64,000 bases of DNA from positions 124,001 to 188,000 of the forward strand of contig CAKTPV010000001.1 in assembly GCA_934591815.1 (NCBI GenBank), read 5' to 3'. The DNA comes from an uncultured Oscillospiraceae bacterium. GTDB taxonomy: Bacteria > Bacillota > Clostridia > Oscillospirales > Oscillospiraceae. Below, piece by piece: positions 32,931 to 41,782 of the stretch (the stretch's first letter is position 1; the number at the start of each line of letters is the position of its first letter). The notes under the pieces were generated by a model. The model saw nothing but the letters and a program-made list of their open reading frames with translations. It was not told the DNA's origin and ran no database searches. Made by a program: the position numbers and the translations under genes.

Positions 32931-34607
32931 TCAGTTGTTCTCCTTTTCGATGTTAGATTTTTTGCAAAAATAAACACCTGCCATAAGAGCGAGTGCTGCA
33001 AACAGGAAATAGGTTGTAAATCCCGCACCGCCCGTGAAGGGCAGTACGAAGCCTGCATTGTTACAGGCGGTGATGGTAATATCTCGGTCATTGCTGTCTA
33101 ACACACCCGTGAACAGCGGCTCGGTCAGCAGCGTGTACCCTGCGGGAGCTTTGGTTTCCGTCACGCAGTACTGCGCACCGATTTTAAGATTCTCCCACTT
33201 GGCGACGCCTGTTCTGTCGGTGGTAATTCTGCCCACCGCTGTCCAGGTCTGACCGTCTGTGGAAGTCTCCAGCAGCAGCTCCGCACCGGTGAGAGGGCTG
33301 CCCGTCACATCCACCTTGCGGACGGTGATGCTGCCTTTTGCCCGCGCATTCGTCCGCTTCGCCGTAATGTTCAATGCCGTGGCTGTAATGGTGATCTGAT
33401 ACTTGGTGCTGTCCACTACATAACCGCTGGGGGCGCTGATCTCCTGATAGCTGTACTTTCCCTGCGGCAGATCCTTGAACACCGCCTTACCGTCCGCGCC
33501 AGTGATGGCGTCTGCCACCTTTTTGCCAGCGCTGTCGCACAGCCGGTATGTCACGCCTGCCAGTGCCTTGCCGGTTTCCGCGTCCACCTTATTGATGGTC
33601 AGGCTGCCCTTCTCCTCCACGGCTTTGATTTTAATGTACGCCTTCACGGGGTCGCGCCCCACGCCGGTGTAACCGGCCATCGCCTGATACCGTCCCGTCC
33701 GGTCATACCAGCAGATCACCGCTCGATCCGGATCGATCTCATAGGCACTGCCGGTGGCCGAGTAGGTTTTCTCGGTGTCGAGATTCTTGGCCGCTGCTGC
33801 CGTCGCCGTGATAGTCAGGGTGTTGCCCTTCCGTGTGAAGGTAATGCCGCTCCCGCTGTTGGCGGCGAAATTGTATGCACTCAGCACACCATTGGTATCG
33901 GTGACCATAGCTGTATAGCTGCCCGCTGCGTTCCTCTTCAGCTCAATGGTGTCGCACCAGCGCGGTGCGTACTCTGCAAAGCTGGGGATCATCGTGGCGT
34001 TCTGCATCGCCGCCGCGATCTTGTCATACCACAGCCCGAAGGTCGGGTAGTGGCTCGTGTCCACGCAACCATAGAACGGGCTGTATCCCCAATCATCGTA
34101 GGTATAGGCGCTGCGGTATTCGCAGATCAGCTCCCAGATGATGGCCTGCGTTGCCGCCCACTTTTCCGCGTTAATGATGGCACTGCTGTTCCGGTCGCTG
34201 GACGCCGCGCCGTAGTCGGCACTGGGATAGCCCAGGGACATTGCCAGCGCGATACCGCTCTGCACAGAGGCGGGCAGGTTATACCAGCTGGCACTGGATC
34301 CCTCCTTGTAGGTGCCGCTGTCGTCCGAATGAACGCCCGGTTCGATGCAGTAGGCCACCGCGCCATCCGCATATTTCATGTGGTAGAGGGCGCTGCCGCT
34401 GCCGAGGCCGCTGGTAGCCGAGATGGTCAGATTTGTAATGGACGGCGTTGTGCTTTGGCTATAATCATACTGGCGAAATGTGATCTGGCTGGAATAGACG
34501 AACTCTCTATATTTGACAGTCACACTGGCAGCATAGGCGGTCACCGCCAGGGCTGCCGCCATGACCAGCGCCAATACAAGGTCCAACAACATTTTTTTGT
34601 GTTTCAT
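32931..34607 (-). CDS. thioester-domain adhesin, probable pilus tip
   Basis: 558 aa from ATG 34607 (AAGGAGGA upstream; the longer frame has no ribosome site). Signal peptide to AYAAS. The thioester domain has YCIEPG with C87 and TQAIIWE with Q154, the pair that forms an internal Cys-Gln thioester able to bind host amines covalently. Two SpaA/prealbumin-like domains follow (starting about GSLTINKVD and GSITVRKVD) with E-boxes YSYQE and YCVTE. The wall-sorting signal is LPFTG near the end. The three-nt gap to the pilin gene supports co-transcription. It would present the reactive domain at the pilus tip. Confidence 0.9.
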   Translation of the reverse strand: MKHKKMLLDLVLALVMAAALAVTAYAASVTVKYREFVYSSQITFRQYDYSQSTTPSITNLTISATSGLGSGSALYHMKYADGAVAYCIEPGVHSDDSGTYKEGSSASWYNLPASVQSGIALAMSLGYPSADYGAASSDRNSSAIINAEKWAATQAIIWELICEYRSAYTYDDWGYSPFYGCVDTSHYPTFGLWYDKIAAAMQNATMIPSFAEYAPRWCDTIELKRNAAGSYTAMVTDTNGVLSAYNFAANSGSGITFTRKGNTLTITATAAAAKNLDTEKTYSATGSAYEIDPDRAVICWYDRTGRYQAMAGYTGVGRDPVKAYIKIKAVEEKGSLTINKVDAETGKALAGVTYRLCDSAGKKVADAITGADGKAVFKDLPQGKYSYQEISAPSGYVVDSTKYQITITATALNITAKRTNARAKGSITVRKVDVTGSPLTGAELLLETSTDGQTWTAVGRITTDRTGVAKWENLKIGAQYCVTETKAPAGYTLLTEPLFTGVLDSNDRDITITACNNAGFVLPFTGGAGFTTYFLFAALALMAGVYFCKKSNIEKENN

Positions 34608-34627
34608 GGTTCCTCCTTCGGATATAA

Positions 34628-34656
34628 GATGACCCCCTCCGTGTTGGAGGGGGTCT
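34628..34656 (-). terminator. hairpin between lipoprotein and adhesin genes
   Basis: GACCCCCTCC pairs perfectly with GGAGGGGGTC around AACAC. On the minus strand it follows the lipoprotein stop, with only a short T-poor tail, so partial termination is likely and would tune adhesin expression. Confidence 0.6.
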
Positions 34657-34672
34657 TGTATGAAGTTACCGC

Positions 34673-35440
34673 TTAGCCATCGTACAGGACATAGATGAGC
34701 AGGCTTGTGCCGTCCTCTACGATGCAGACGTTGCAATGGAAGCCCGCGTCCGCGATGCTATCCATGCCCGCCTGCATCATGAGCTGGCGGAAGGTGTAGT
34801 CCACCATGTCCCGCGCCTTGGCCTCCAGCGCTTCCTGCGAAGCGTCCGCTGCCACCGATGCAGGGAAGCGGTAGGCACTGTTGTCCAGCGTCAGGCCACT
34901 GTCCGTAGTGACGCCGTACTGCACAGCGGCATAGGCGTTGGCCGCTTCAACAGCCGCCCAGCGGTCTGCCGGTTCGGGTTTCGGCTCAGGTGCAGGGACA
35001 GGTTCGGGCGTAGGCTCTTCCTCCTGTTTCTCTGCCGGTTTCTGTGCAGGTGCCGGTGTGGGTGCGGGAGCAGGTGTATCCTCCGGCGCAGGCGGCTCCG
35101 GCTGTTTGGGTGCAGCAGGCGGCTCCGGCGCGTCGGACTGTCCCTCACCGGCGGGCGTAGTCGAAGTTTCCTCCGTCTTGGCAGAAGGTGTATCCGTGTC
35201 CTCGGCGGGGTTCGGAGTTTCCTTGTCATCTGCGCCCTTGACCTCCTCGACGCCCTCCTCAGCGGGCAGGCTGTCGACATCTTCCTGCGCCTTGTCCTCC
35301 GCGGGCGCGATGGCCTGTGCCGCGCTCTGCACCGCCGCCACCGGCAGCATTGTCGATGCGGAGCTGTTCCCCGTCTGCCCACAGGCCGTGAGCAGCAGAA
35401 CGCCCTCCAGCGCGAGCAGTGCTAATCGTCTTTTTATCAT
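34673..35440 (-). CDS. proline-rich lipoprotein of the pilus cluster
   Basis: 255 aa from ATG 35440 (GGGAG 8 bp upstream; a GTG nine nt earlier is too close to it). Lipobox LLTAC gives a lipidated Cys near residue 20. Residues ~50-165 are Pro/Glu/Ala-rich with repeated AP, EP and TP pairs, a wall-spanning linker. The C-terminal ~90 residues (DRWAAVEAANAYAAVQYGV to LLIYVLYDG) form a small CAP- or PepSY-sized domain that I do not recognise. It is the first gene before the adhesin, perhaps a surface sensor or assembly factor. Confidence 0.8.
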   Translation of the reverse strand: MIKRRLALLALEGVLLLTACGQTGNSSASTMLPVAAVQSAAQAIAPAEDKAQEDVDSLPAEEGVEEVKGADDKETPNPAEDTDTPSAKTEETSTTPAGEGQSDAPEPPAAPKQPEPPAPEDTPAPAPTPAPAQKPAEKQEEEPTPEPVPAPEPKPEPADRWAAVEAANAYAAVQYGVTTDSGLTLDNSAYRFPASVAADASQEALEAKARDMVDYTFRQLMMQAGMDSIADAGFHCNVCIVEDGTSLLIYVLYDG

Positions 35441-35472
35441 TTTCTGCACTCCCTTCTTTTCCTGTTGTTTTT

Positions 35473-35502
35473 ATTTTAATCATGCTTATCCCCGGAAATC
35501 AA
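35473..35502 (-). promoter_or_regulatory. possible promoter of the lipoprotein-pilus operon
   Basis: Minus strand TTGATT, an 18-bp spacer and TAAAAT, 33 bp before the lipoprotein start. The boxes are imperfect. Nothing else was seen in 35441-35569. Confidence 0.4.
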
Positions 35503-35569
35503 TAGGTCCACAGCCTTTATTTTGGGCGGCATAAGTATTTAAAATAAAAGCTTGACAATTCTCTTGGCT

Positions 35570-36868
35570 CTACCATTTGGAGAGGATCTTTCCGTACATC
35601 TGACGCTTGTTGCTGTCAAACCGCTTGACCGTCAGGATCACGGTGTCTCCGATCTCAAAGTCGCTGTCCTCATACTGATAAGCATAGGAGCACATGCAGA
35701 CAGTGCCATCCGGCAGGTTGCAGAAGACACCGCCGGCATACTTGCCGGAGATCACAGCCTGCCGCCGGCTGTTGACAGGGTGACGCCGCTCGGCCCCTTC
35801 AAAGGGATCGGACAGCGCCGCCTTCACGGAAATCCTGAGCCGATCCGCATCGGCGTCGTAGTCCGTCACTACGCAGTCCAGTTCCTGCCCGGGGCGGTAG
35901 ACAGCGCGCAGATCTGATACGGACATATAGCAGAGATCCTTCTGCGTCAGACGAATGTCATGGCCATAGCACTCCACTGTACAGCGGACGGGGCCAACAT
36001 CAATGACACGGCATTTCAGCCGTGTACCGGGTGCGTTCAACTCTGCCCGATGGGCAAAGTAGGAACGGCGTGTCTTCATAGCCGACTTACGGGAAGCCAG
36101 CGCAAAGCCGTTTTCCCTGTCCACCTTGATGATGTTGAAGGACAACGTCGCGCCCATGATATGATTCAGGGACATTCCGGGCCGCCCCTCTCCTGACCAC
36201 ATTTCCGTTTCGGGGATCAGGATACGTACACGGTACGGAACGACGATGGCGCAGGACAGCTCCCGTTTTCGCACCTCGCCGGTCCTGCGGCTGCGTACAT
36301 TCAGCGAGAACATATCCACACCGATCACCGTACCGCTGAGCGGGCTGCCGCCGCGATAGGACGCGTAGATGGCGTTCCATTCCCGGCGTTCCTCCTCAGA
36401 TAGATTGCGATCCAGTTTGTGGAAATCCAGATGAAAGAACTTCTCGCGGTCACTCATTTCCGGCTTCGGCGCAGGCGCTTCCTGCTCCTCTGCGGGAGGA
36501 GCTTCAGCCACGGGCGACGAGGTATCTTCTCCTGAAGTAGCTTCTTCGACTTCTGCGGTGGTTTCCGGAACGGGTGGAGAGCCTTCCTGTGATGCGGGAT
36601 CCTCCGCAAAGTCTACGGTCATATCCGCATCATCGGAGGACGGTTCTTCTGCATCTTCAGATGTTTCCGTTGGGGCCATTTCGGTTTCGGCGTCAGTTTC
36701 TAATGGCACAGACGGAATCTCCAAGCCCTCTCCGGGCGGAGTACTCCCAGTCAGGATGTCAGCGGGCGGCTGCTCCACGGGGTCGGGTGTCGTTTCTACT
36801 GTGGATTCCGTGACCTCCACAGGGGGATCAGACATTGGTTCGGTCGGAACGGTCTTCTTTCTTGGCAT
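35570..36868 (-). CDS. multi-S1-domain RNA-binding-like protein
   Basis: 432 aa. Residues 1-150 are acidic, Pro/Glu-rich and probably disordered. Several S1-like beta barrels follow: SPLSGTVIGVDMFSLNVR, then LKCRVIDVGPVRCTVECYGHDIRL, PGQELDCVVTDYDADADRLRISVKAALSDPF and SGKYAGGVFCNLPDGTVCMC. The last segments match the S1 pattern of ribosomal protein S1 (domains followed by SVK.). It may bind ssDNA or RNA for transfer or replication. It starts the transfer/replication block after DUF5697-like 36886-37428. GGAGG precedes the ATG. Confidence 0.75.
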   Translation of the reverse strand: MPRKKTVPTEPMSDPPVEVTESTVETTPDPVEQPPADILTGSTPPGEGLEIPSVPLETDAETEMAPTETSEDAEEPSSDDADMTVDFAEDPASQEGSPPVPETTAEVEEATSGEDTSSPVAEAPPAEEQEAPAPKPEMSDREKFFHLDFHKLDRNLSEEERREWNAIYASYRGGSPLSGTVIGVDMFSLNVRSRRTGEVRKRELSCAIVVPYRVRILIPETEMWSGEGRPGMSLNHIMGATLSFNIIKVDRENGFALASRKSAMKTRRSYFAHRAELNAPGTRLKCRVIDVGPVRCTVECYGHDIRLTQKDLCYMSVSDLRAVYRPGQELDCVVTDYDADADRLRISVKAALSDPFEGAERRHPVNSRRQAVISGKYAGGVFCNLPDGTVCMCSYAYQYEDSDFEIGDTVILTVKRFDSNKRQMYGKILSKW

Positions 36869-36885
36869 TTGGTTACCTCCTCGTT

Positions 36886-37428
36886 TTAGAATGTCGTGTT
36901 TTTATTCGCAAAGAAACGGTGTGTACCGTCCTTTTGCTTCTGTGCAATGATCTGGCGATCCGGCAGTTCCTTGCCTTGCAGGGCGAGGGAGTGTTCCGGA
37001 AGCCAGATGAGCCGCTCTTTTTCTCCGATCTCTATACGGCGAAAAGAGGGTTCGCGTTCTGCGGTCAAAGCTGTCACATAGTACGCGGTCAGCTCATCAC
37101 CGAAGAGGAAACAGAGCAGCGCGGGCAGACTGGTGGGGATAGAGAATTGAAGCGGACACCCGCCTGTGATCTCCAGCATCACGTCGATGCTCTCCAAAAG
37201 CAGCGGATTTGCCGTTTTTGTGATAAGACGTATCACATCGTCTTCCACACAGACAGCGTGAGAAATCCCGATGAGCTGCCGCAGCATGGGCGTCAGATGC
37301 TCCGGACGCATGGTCATTACCCGTTCTCGGTACTTGCCATACAGCAGCGCGAGAAGCTGGTTGCGCCGGATACAGCCGACCTTGCCTAAGATCTCCATGA
37401 TGCACTTTTGCTGGTTGGTCAAAAGCAT
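36886..37428 (-). CDS. DUF5697-like ICE protein
   Basis: 180 aa with AGGAGG before ATG 37428. N-terminal winged-helix-like start (NQQKCIMEILGKVGCIRRNQLLALLYG). The rest (LPALLCFLFGDELTAYYVTALTAERE) is unassigned. The shape and neighbours (replication initiator, VirD4) agree with the DUF5697 proteins I recall from Clostridial ICEs. A regulatory role is a guess. Confidence 0.7.
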   Translation of the reverse strand: MLLTNQQKCIMEILGKVGCIRRNQLLALLYGKYRERVMTMRPEHLTPMLRQLIGISHAVCVEDDVIRLITKTANPLLLESIDVMLEITGGCPLQFSIPTSLPALLCFLFGDELTAYYVTALTAEREPSFRRIEIGEKERLIWLPEHSLALQGKELPDRQIIAQKQKDGTHRFFANKNTTF

Positions 37429-37442
37429 GGCTATATCACCTC

Positions 37443-38399
37443 CTATGGCCCGCCAAGGCTGTTGAGGTAAGGATCGATGACCAGATCGCTTTCACCCTCC
37501 GTGATACAGTTGAACAGGACAGCCATGGTGTATTGGATCGAGTTGCGGATATTGCGCTCCTGATTGGCCCGCAGCCGCTGCTCCGTATCGCGCAGCGTTA
37601 AGTTGTCCAGATCGTGGAGCCTGTGACGCACCCTGCTTTGCGGCAATGTGGCGTTGCCTACCCGAAAGCTGTCCGAATAAAAAAGCCGCTCGATGGCCGT
37701 TTCAAAAATGCGGGCCATCTCCGGCTCAAAAGAGGAGAGCTCACAGGCATCCAGAATGCCGGTAAGCTCTTCTTCGTCCGGTCCCTCCGTGACGGATGGA
37801 CTGACTTCAATATAACTCTCATCGTTCTTCCTCTTATCAGTATAACTTGGCTGCAGATTCTGCGGTTCTGCAGGCGCAGCATCTGCGGTTCTTGAACTGC
37901 TGTTTTCGCCGTTCTTGAACCGCCTATCCTGCGGTTCTGGGGAATCAAGAGCCGCAATATCGGCGGTTCTTGTGCCGCATTCCTCCGGCTCCATAAATGG
38001 CGCGCACTGGTAATCCGGATCATCCATGGGCTGTACGCAGGCGAGATAGATCTGGTTGGCGTCGCCCCGTCCGCAGCGTTTTTCCCAAATCAGGTGAAGC
38101 TCCGCCAGCTTACGGAACGCGGCAGACACCCGCTGCTCACAGATGCGCAGCTCCTGTGCCAACGCTTTGCGGGGAAAAATCACAAAGACCTCGCCATTGT
38201 CATTGACCCAGCCGTTCCTGCGGGAGAGCTGAAAGCGGTTCAGAAGGAAGGTGTAGGCCACCTTGGCGTCCAGGCTCATCTCCGCGTATCGTGGGTCGGA
38301 AAATAACCACCGCGGCATTTGCAGATGGTGGACGCTTTGTATATCCGTTTGCTTCATGAGCGCAAACGCAGGGCGCTGGTTCAGTTTTGCGGCTTTCAT
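37443..38399 (-). CDS. replication initiator protein A-like (RepA_N)
   Basis: 318 aa with AGGAGG upstream. The segment HHLQMPRWLFSDPRYAEMSLDAKVAYTFLLNRFQLSRRNGWVNDNGEVFVIFPRKALAQELRICEQRVSAAFRKLAEL is the RepA_N winged-helix domain, which initiates plasmid replication by binding iterons, usually within its own gene. The middle has a Gln/Pro-rich spacer and the C-terminus (LHDLDNLTLRDTEQRLRANQERNIRNSIQYTMAVLF) is helical. Presence in an ICE implies replication of the excised circle. Confidence 0.9.
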   Translation of the reverse strand: MKAAKLNQRPAFALMKQTDIQSVHHLQMPRWLFSDPRYAEMSLDAKVAYTFLLNRFQLSRRNGWVNDNGEVFVIFPRKALAQELRICEQRVSAAFRKLAELHLIWEKRCGRGDANQIYLACVQPMDDPDYQCAPFMEPEECGTRTADIAALDSPEPQDRRFKNGENSSSRTADAAPAEPQNLQPSYTDKRKNDESYIEVSPSVTEGPDEEELTGILDACELSSFEPEMARIFETAIERLFYSDSFRVGNATLPQSRVRHRLHDLDNLTLRDTEQRLRANQERNIRNSIQYTMAVLFNCITEGESDLVIDPYLNSLGGP

Positions 38400-38424
38400 A
38401 CCGAGCCCTCCTCATATCGTTTTG

Positions 38425-40458
38425 TTATTCCGCCTGTTGCCGTGGTGTAGGCTTCAGCTCCACCATGCCGAGATCGTCGCCAGCCACCTCATAGGTAAAA
38501 TCATCGTCCTCTGCCATAGAGATCGGCAGCTCTGCCTGTGGGGCAGGTGTCCGTTCTTCGGCAGGAGACTTTTCTTCCTTCCGAGGCGCGGCGGCCGGTT
38601 TCTCCTGTGCCTTTTGCTTCCATGCGGGGATATAGTCCACCACGCGGCAAGTCGTAAGTCCGGCGAAGTCCGGTAATTCTTCCGGCGTCAGCTTATAAAG
38701 CAGCGCGGGGCGGTGGCCTTGAAACAGTGCCAGACACCTTTGCTGATCTAAGCGCAGCACCTCATCCGGCTGCATCAAGTCCCGCTGGATATTACTGCGG
38801 GTCTTGGAATAGGGCCGGGTGCTGTTGTAGATGGGTGAGAACAGCGGCTGCATGGGCATCTGGTTATTGGTGACAGCAATGGTGACCTTGCCGCATTTTT
38901 CCGAGATGTACTTGGCAGAGGTCAGGTCGTTGCAGCCCATGTAGATGGTCTGGTTAAAGGTGTTGAGTTGATTTTCCCATTCCTTGCCGGGATACCGCTG
39001 CTGCCACTGGCTGAGGCTCTGTACCACCACCTGACACGCGATGTTGAAGCCGCGCACACTGTTCAGCGCGTCGGCAATGCCCTCCATGTAGCCGATGTTG
39101 CAGTATTCGTCCAGGCAGAAGTTTACCAGCACCGGCAGCCGCCCGCCCTTGCAGTGGAGCCGTGCGTAGTTGGAAAGCTGTGGCATAGCCAAGGAAAAGA
39201 ATAGTGAACTGAGAAAACGGTAGGCACTGTCCTGTGCAGAAATGATGATGAAATACGCGCAGGGCCGCTGTCCCGGCAGCACGAGGTCTACGTCGTGGTT
39301 GCGGGTGATGGTGTCCACCAGTTTGTTCTGGAAGATGGCAAGCCGGTTGCCAAGACCGGTGATGATGTTGCCCCATAGATTTTCGCGGGCCTTCAGGAAC
39401 AGCCCGTGGTGGCCTTTGGCGGGGTGGTCAGGCGGCAGCGACGCCAGCGTGCGGTTCAGCTCATTGACGCTCATGGTGGCAAGGATCTGATACACGTCGC
39501 CCAAACCCCGCTGCTCGATGGGCAGCAGATCACCTTTTTCATCCCGCAGATTGCAGACGTAGTGGATCAGGGCCATCAGGAGATTCAGCTCCGCACGGCT
39601 CCAGAAATCGTCGGCCTCCTTGGGACTGGAGGTATTCTGGATAATGGTGTTGGCCACCGCCTGCACCAGATCCGTTTCTGTGTCCAGGCCATAGAGACAG
39701 TTCCAGCCATCTGAGTGAGCCATGTCCAGAAAGTTGACTGCTTTGACGTAATGGCCGTTTTCCCGGAAGTAGGGGGAAAGCTGCTCGAACAGCTCCCCTT
39801 TCGGGTCAACACAAAATACGGATTCTTTCCGTTGGGCGCAGCCCATCAGAAAAGGCAGGATCAGGCCGCGGGTCTTCCAGCTGCCCGGTGCGCCGATGCA
39901 GAGAAGATTGTTGTTTTCGCCGGGTACCATGCGGTGTGCCACATAGGCGGCGTATTTGTCGGGGTCTTCCGGCCGCTCCTTGATCTTGCCCAGCAGCATC
40001 CCAGAGACGCTTTGTATGGGACCGATCTCCAGAAAGGCTTCCATCTCCCGCTTGGTGAGAAAGCCGGAGGAGCCGTGCGTCCCGTCCGGGAGAATATCAA
40101 AGCCCCGTGGATCCCGCGTATACTTATAGCCGGAAAACCAAAGGTACCCACGCTTTGTCACAAGGCAGAACATCAGCACGAAGAACGCGGTGGCTTTCAG
40201 CCCAAAGCCGGAGAATATCGCCAGCCAGTTGCGGATCGGATCGAATATCCAGATGGCGGTCACATCCTGCCCCGTGTTATGAAAGACGGCGTCAATGCCG
40301 AGACGCATGGAGTTCAGGAGCATTCCGTAAAAATACCAGCACTCCAGCCCAACGGGGATGTAGAGGGGCAGCATTTTCTTATGCCGCTGGAACCATACGC
40401 CCCAGCGGGCTTCAACGGTATCCTCCAGCTTTTCCAACAGCTTTGATAAGCGGGGCAT
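38425..40458 (-). CDS. type IV coupling protein VirD4/TcpA-like
   Basis: 677 aa with AAAGGAG upstream. Two N-terminal membrane segments (residues ~32-50 and 80-100). Walker A CIGAPGSWKTRG near 200 and Walker B PVLVNFCLDEYCNIG near 440. This is the ATPase that couples the relaxosome to the transfer channel. The C-terminal ~80 residues are Pro/Glu-rich and probably cytosolic. It overlaps the preceding gene by 47 bp. The relaxase that it would serve is not in the window. Confidence 0.95.
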   Translation of the reverse strand: MPRLSKLLEKLEDTVEARWGVWFQRHKKMLPLYIPVGLECWYFYGMLLNSMRLGIDAVFHNTGQDVTAIWIFDPIRNWLAIFSGFGLKATAFFVLMFCLVTKRGYLWFSGYKYTRDPRGFDILPDGTHGSSGFLTKREMEAFLEIGPIQSVSGMLLGKIKERPEDPDKYAAYVAHRMVPGENNNLLCIGAPGSWKTRGLILPFLMGCAQRKESVFCVDPKGELFEQLSPYFRENGHYVKAVNFLDMAHSDGWNCLYGLDTETDLVQAVANTIIQNTSSPKEADDFWSRAELNLLMALIHYVCNLRDEKGDLLPIEQRGLGDVYQILATMSVNELNRTLASLPPDHPAKGHHGLFLKARENLWGNIITGLGNRLAIFQNKLVDTITRNHDVDLVLPGQRPCAYFIIISAQDSAYRFLSSLFFSLAMPQLSNYARLHCKGGRLPVLVNFCLDEYCNIGYMEGIADALNSVRGFNIACQVVVQSLSQWQQRYPGKEWENQLNTFNQTIYMGCNDLTSAKYISEKCGKVTIAVTNNQMPMQPLFSPIYNSTRPYSKTRSNIQRDLMQPDEVLRLDQQRCLALFQGHRPALLYKLTPEELPDFAGLTTCRVVDYIPAWKQKAQEKPAAAPRKEEKSPAEERTPAPQAELPISMAEDDDFTYEVAGDDLGMVELKPTPRQQAE

Positions 40459-41524
40459 GGATCATCTCTCCTTTTTCTGTGACATAGGGGGTGTCCGGTG
40501 GACGGTAGGGCTTCGGCGTTTTACCCAGCAGCTGCGCGATGGCATCCTCGGTCAAGGTAAAGACCCGTGCTTTTCCGGTGTCCCTGTAGTGCGGGCCCCA
40601 CACCTCTGCCACCTGCTGCGGCAGGGCGGCCAATACGATCTGCGAATGGCCCTGCTCTTGCGCCAGCGTGTAGGCGGCATCCACGCGGCGCAGCTCCATG
40701 TCCGCCGCCAGCACAAAGGGTTGGCCTTGAAACAGTGCGTCCCAACAGGGACGGTCAGGCGGTGGAGGGCGGTAATGGCCTTTCAGAGCCAAGCGGGTTA
40801 AACGCTGGCGGTAATCCGGCTGAGCCATGATCTGAAGCTGTGTCACACCGGTATCGTCGCAGGGCAGAAGATAAACCGACTGCTGGAACCAGTGGGCAGC
40901 GGCGCCGTAGGTCATGAGCCTGCTTTCCTCTCCTGGTGTGGGCTTATCCAGCTCGGTAAGCATATCCGAATAGCTTTCGCCGCAAAAAAGGAAGCCGCGT
41001 GTTCCGGGCAATTTTGCTGTATTGTTCTGAAAGGCGGACAGCTCATCCATGGGGCAAAGGCAGCCGATGTCCGGACAGACATAGTGCGCGGCACAGAGCA
41101 GATCGCCCATGTGGAGCAGCGCCGCCGTGCGGGTGCTGCCCCATGGGTTACGGCCACGCCCGCGACCGGCAGAGGTGAGAAACAAGGCATTTCCCTCCGC
41201 CAGCTCATCCGGCTGTGTAGCATAGACGTTGATACCGGACTGGTAGGCTGTCAGCAGCAGAGAAGCAAGCCGCAGCCGCCGCACAACGGCATCCGCATGG
41301 TACGTTCTCAGCGTATCCGGCAGCCATATGTTTTCCGCCAGCAGCCGCCGCCCCTCTGCGGTAAAGATCATAGCCTCACTTTTGCTATGGTATTTGATGA
41401 GCTTCATCGCCAGCAGGTTCGATAGCTCTGTCTCGCTGACGACCCGCAGCAGCTGTGCGGGTCGGATATATTGGCACCATCCCAGCAGCCGCAGCGCCTC
41501 GATCTCACGCACACAAAAAACCAT
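40412..41524 (-). CDS. conjugation-region protein of unknown function
   Basis: 370 aa if started at ATG 41524; ATG 41536 and a longer frame are also open, but that frame runs through the hairpin at 41546-41592, so a start after it is preferred. An N-terminal winged-helix-like region (VREIEALRLLGWCQYIRPAQLLRVVSETELSNLLAMKLIKYHSKSEAM) is followed by a long region without known motifs. Its location between DUF6100-like and VirD4 genes is typical of this ICE family. Start uncertain. Confidence 0.7.
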   Translation of the reverse strand: MVFCVREIEALRLLGWCQYIRPAQLLRVVSETELSNLLAMKLIKYHSKSEAMIFTAEGRRLLAENIWLPDTLRTYHADAVVRRLRLASLLLTAYQSGINVYATQPDELAEGNALFLTSAGRGRGRNPWGSTRTAALLHMGDLLCAAHYVCPDIGCLCPMDELSAFQNNTAKLPGTRGFLFCGESYSDMLTELDKPTPGEESRLMTYGAAAHWFQQSVYLLPCDDTGVTQLQIMAQPDYRQRLTRLALKGHYRPPPPDRPCWDALFQGQPFVLAADMELRRVDAAYTLAQEQGHSQIVLAALPQQVAEVWGPHYRDTGKARVFTLTEDAIAQLLGKTPKPYRPPDTPYVTEKGEMIHAPLIKAVGKAGGYR

Positions 41525-41545
41525 TCGCACCCTCATTCCTGTGAA

Positions 41546-41592
41546 CGCCGAAAGCGCCCTTACACCGTGCCGGTGTAAGGTCACTTTCGGCG
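41546..41592. repeat. strong inverted repeat upstream of 40412-41524
   Basis: Arms of 22 bp (CGCCGAAAGCGCCCTTACACCG and complement, two mismatches) with a 3-nt loop. There is little T tract, so it is more likely a protein-binding or origin-related structure than a terminator. Confidence 0.6.
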
Positions 41593-41703
41593 CCTTTCTC
41601 GCATCAAATCTGTTGGCTTCCCGTAGAAGGCAGTTTTTCCGCCGCTGCGGGCAGGCACAGGAACGCGGAAAAGCTTGTCGGCAAAAGGCTTTACGGGGCG
41701 TAT

Positions 41704-41775
41704 ATACCCAACAGATTTTGCTTTCTAAGGAAGCACAGCACTTTGATCCATTTTGGTGGAAAACCTGTTGGGTAT
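41704..41775. repeat. 11-bp spaced inverted repeat, candidate transfer-origin element
   Basis: ATACCCAACAG at 41704-41714 and its exact complement CTGTTGGGTAT at 41765-41775, separated by 50 bp, in the ~258-bp gap between two conjugation genes. Nothing else is encoded here. Spaced inverted repeats next to strong hairpins occur at oriT sites, but no nick motif was recognised and no relaxase is near. Confidence 0.35.
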
Positions 41776-41782
41776 TTCCGCC

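Noticed and set aside
31111..32973. 620-codon plus-strand frame
   Set aside because: Antisense to the major pilin with signal peptide, pilin motif and LPKTG; no sense-strand features.
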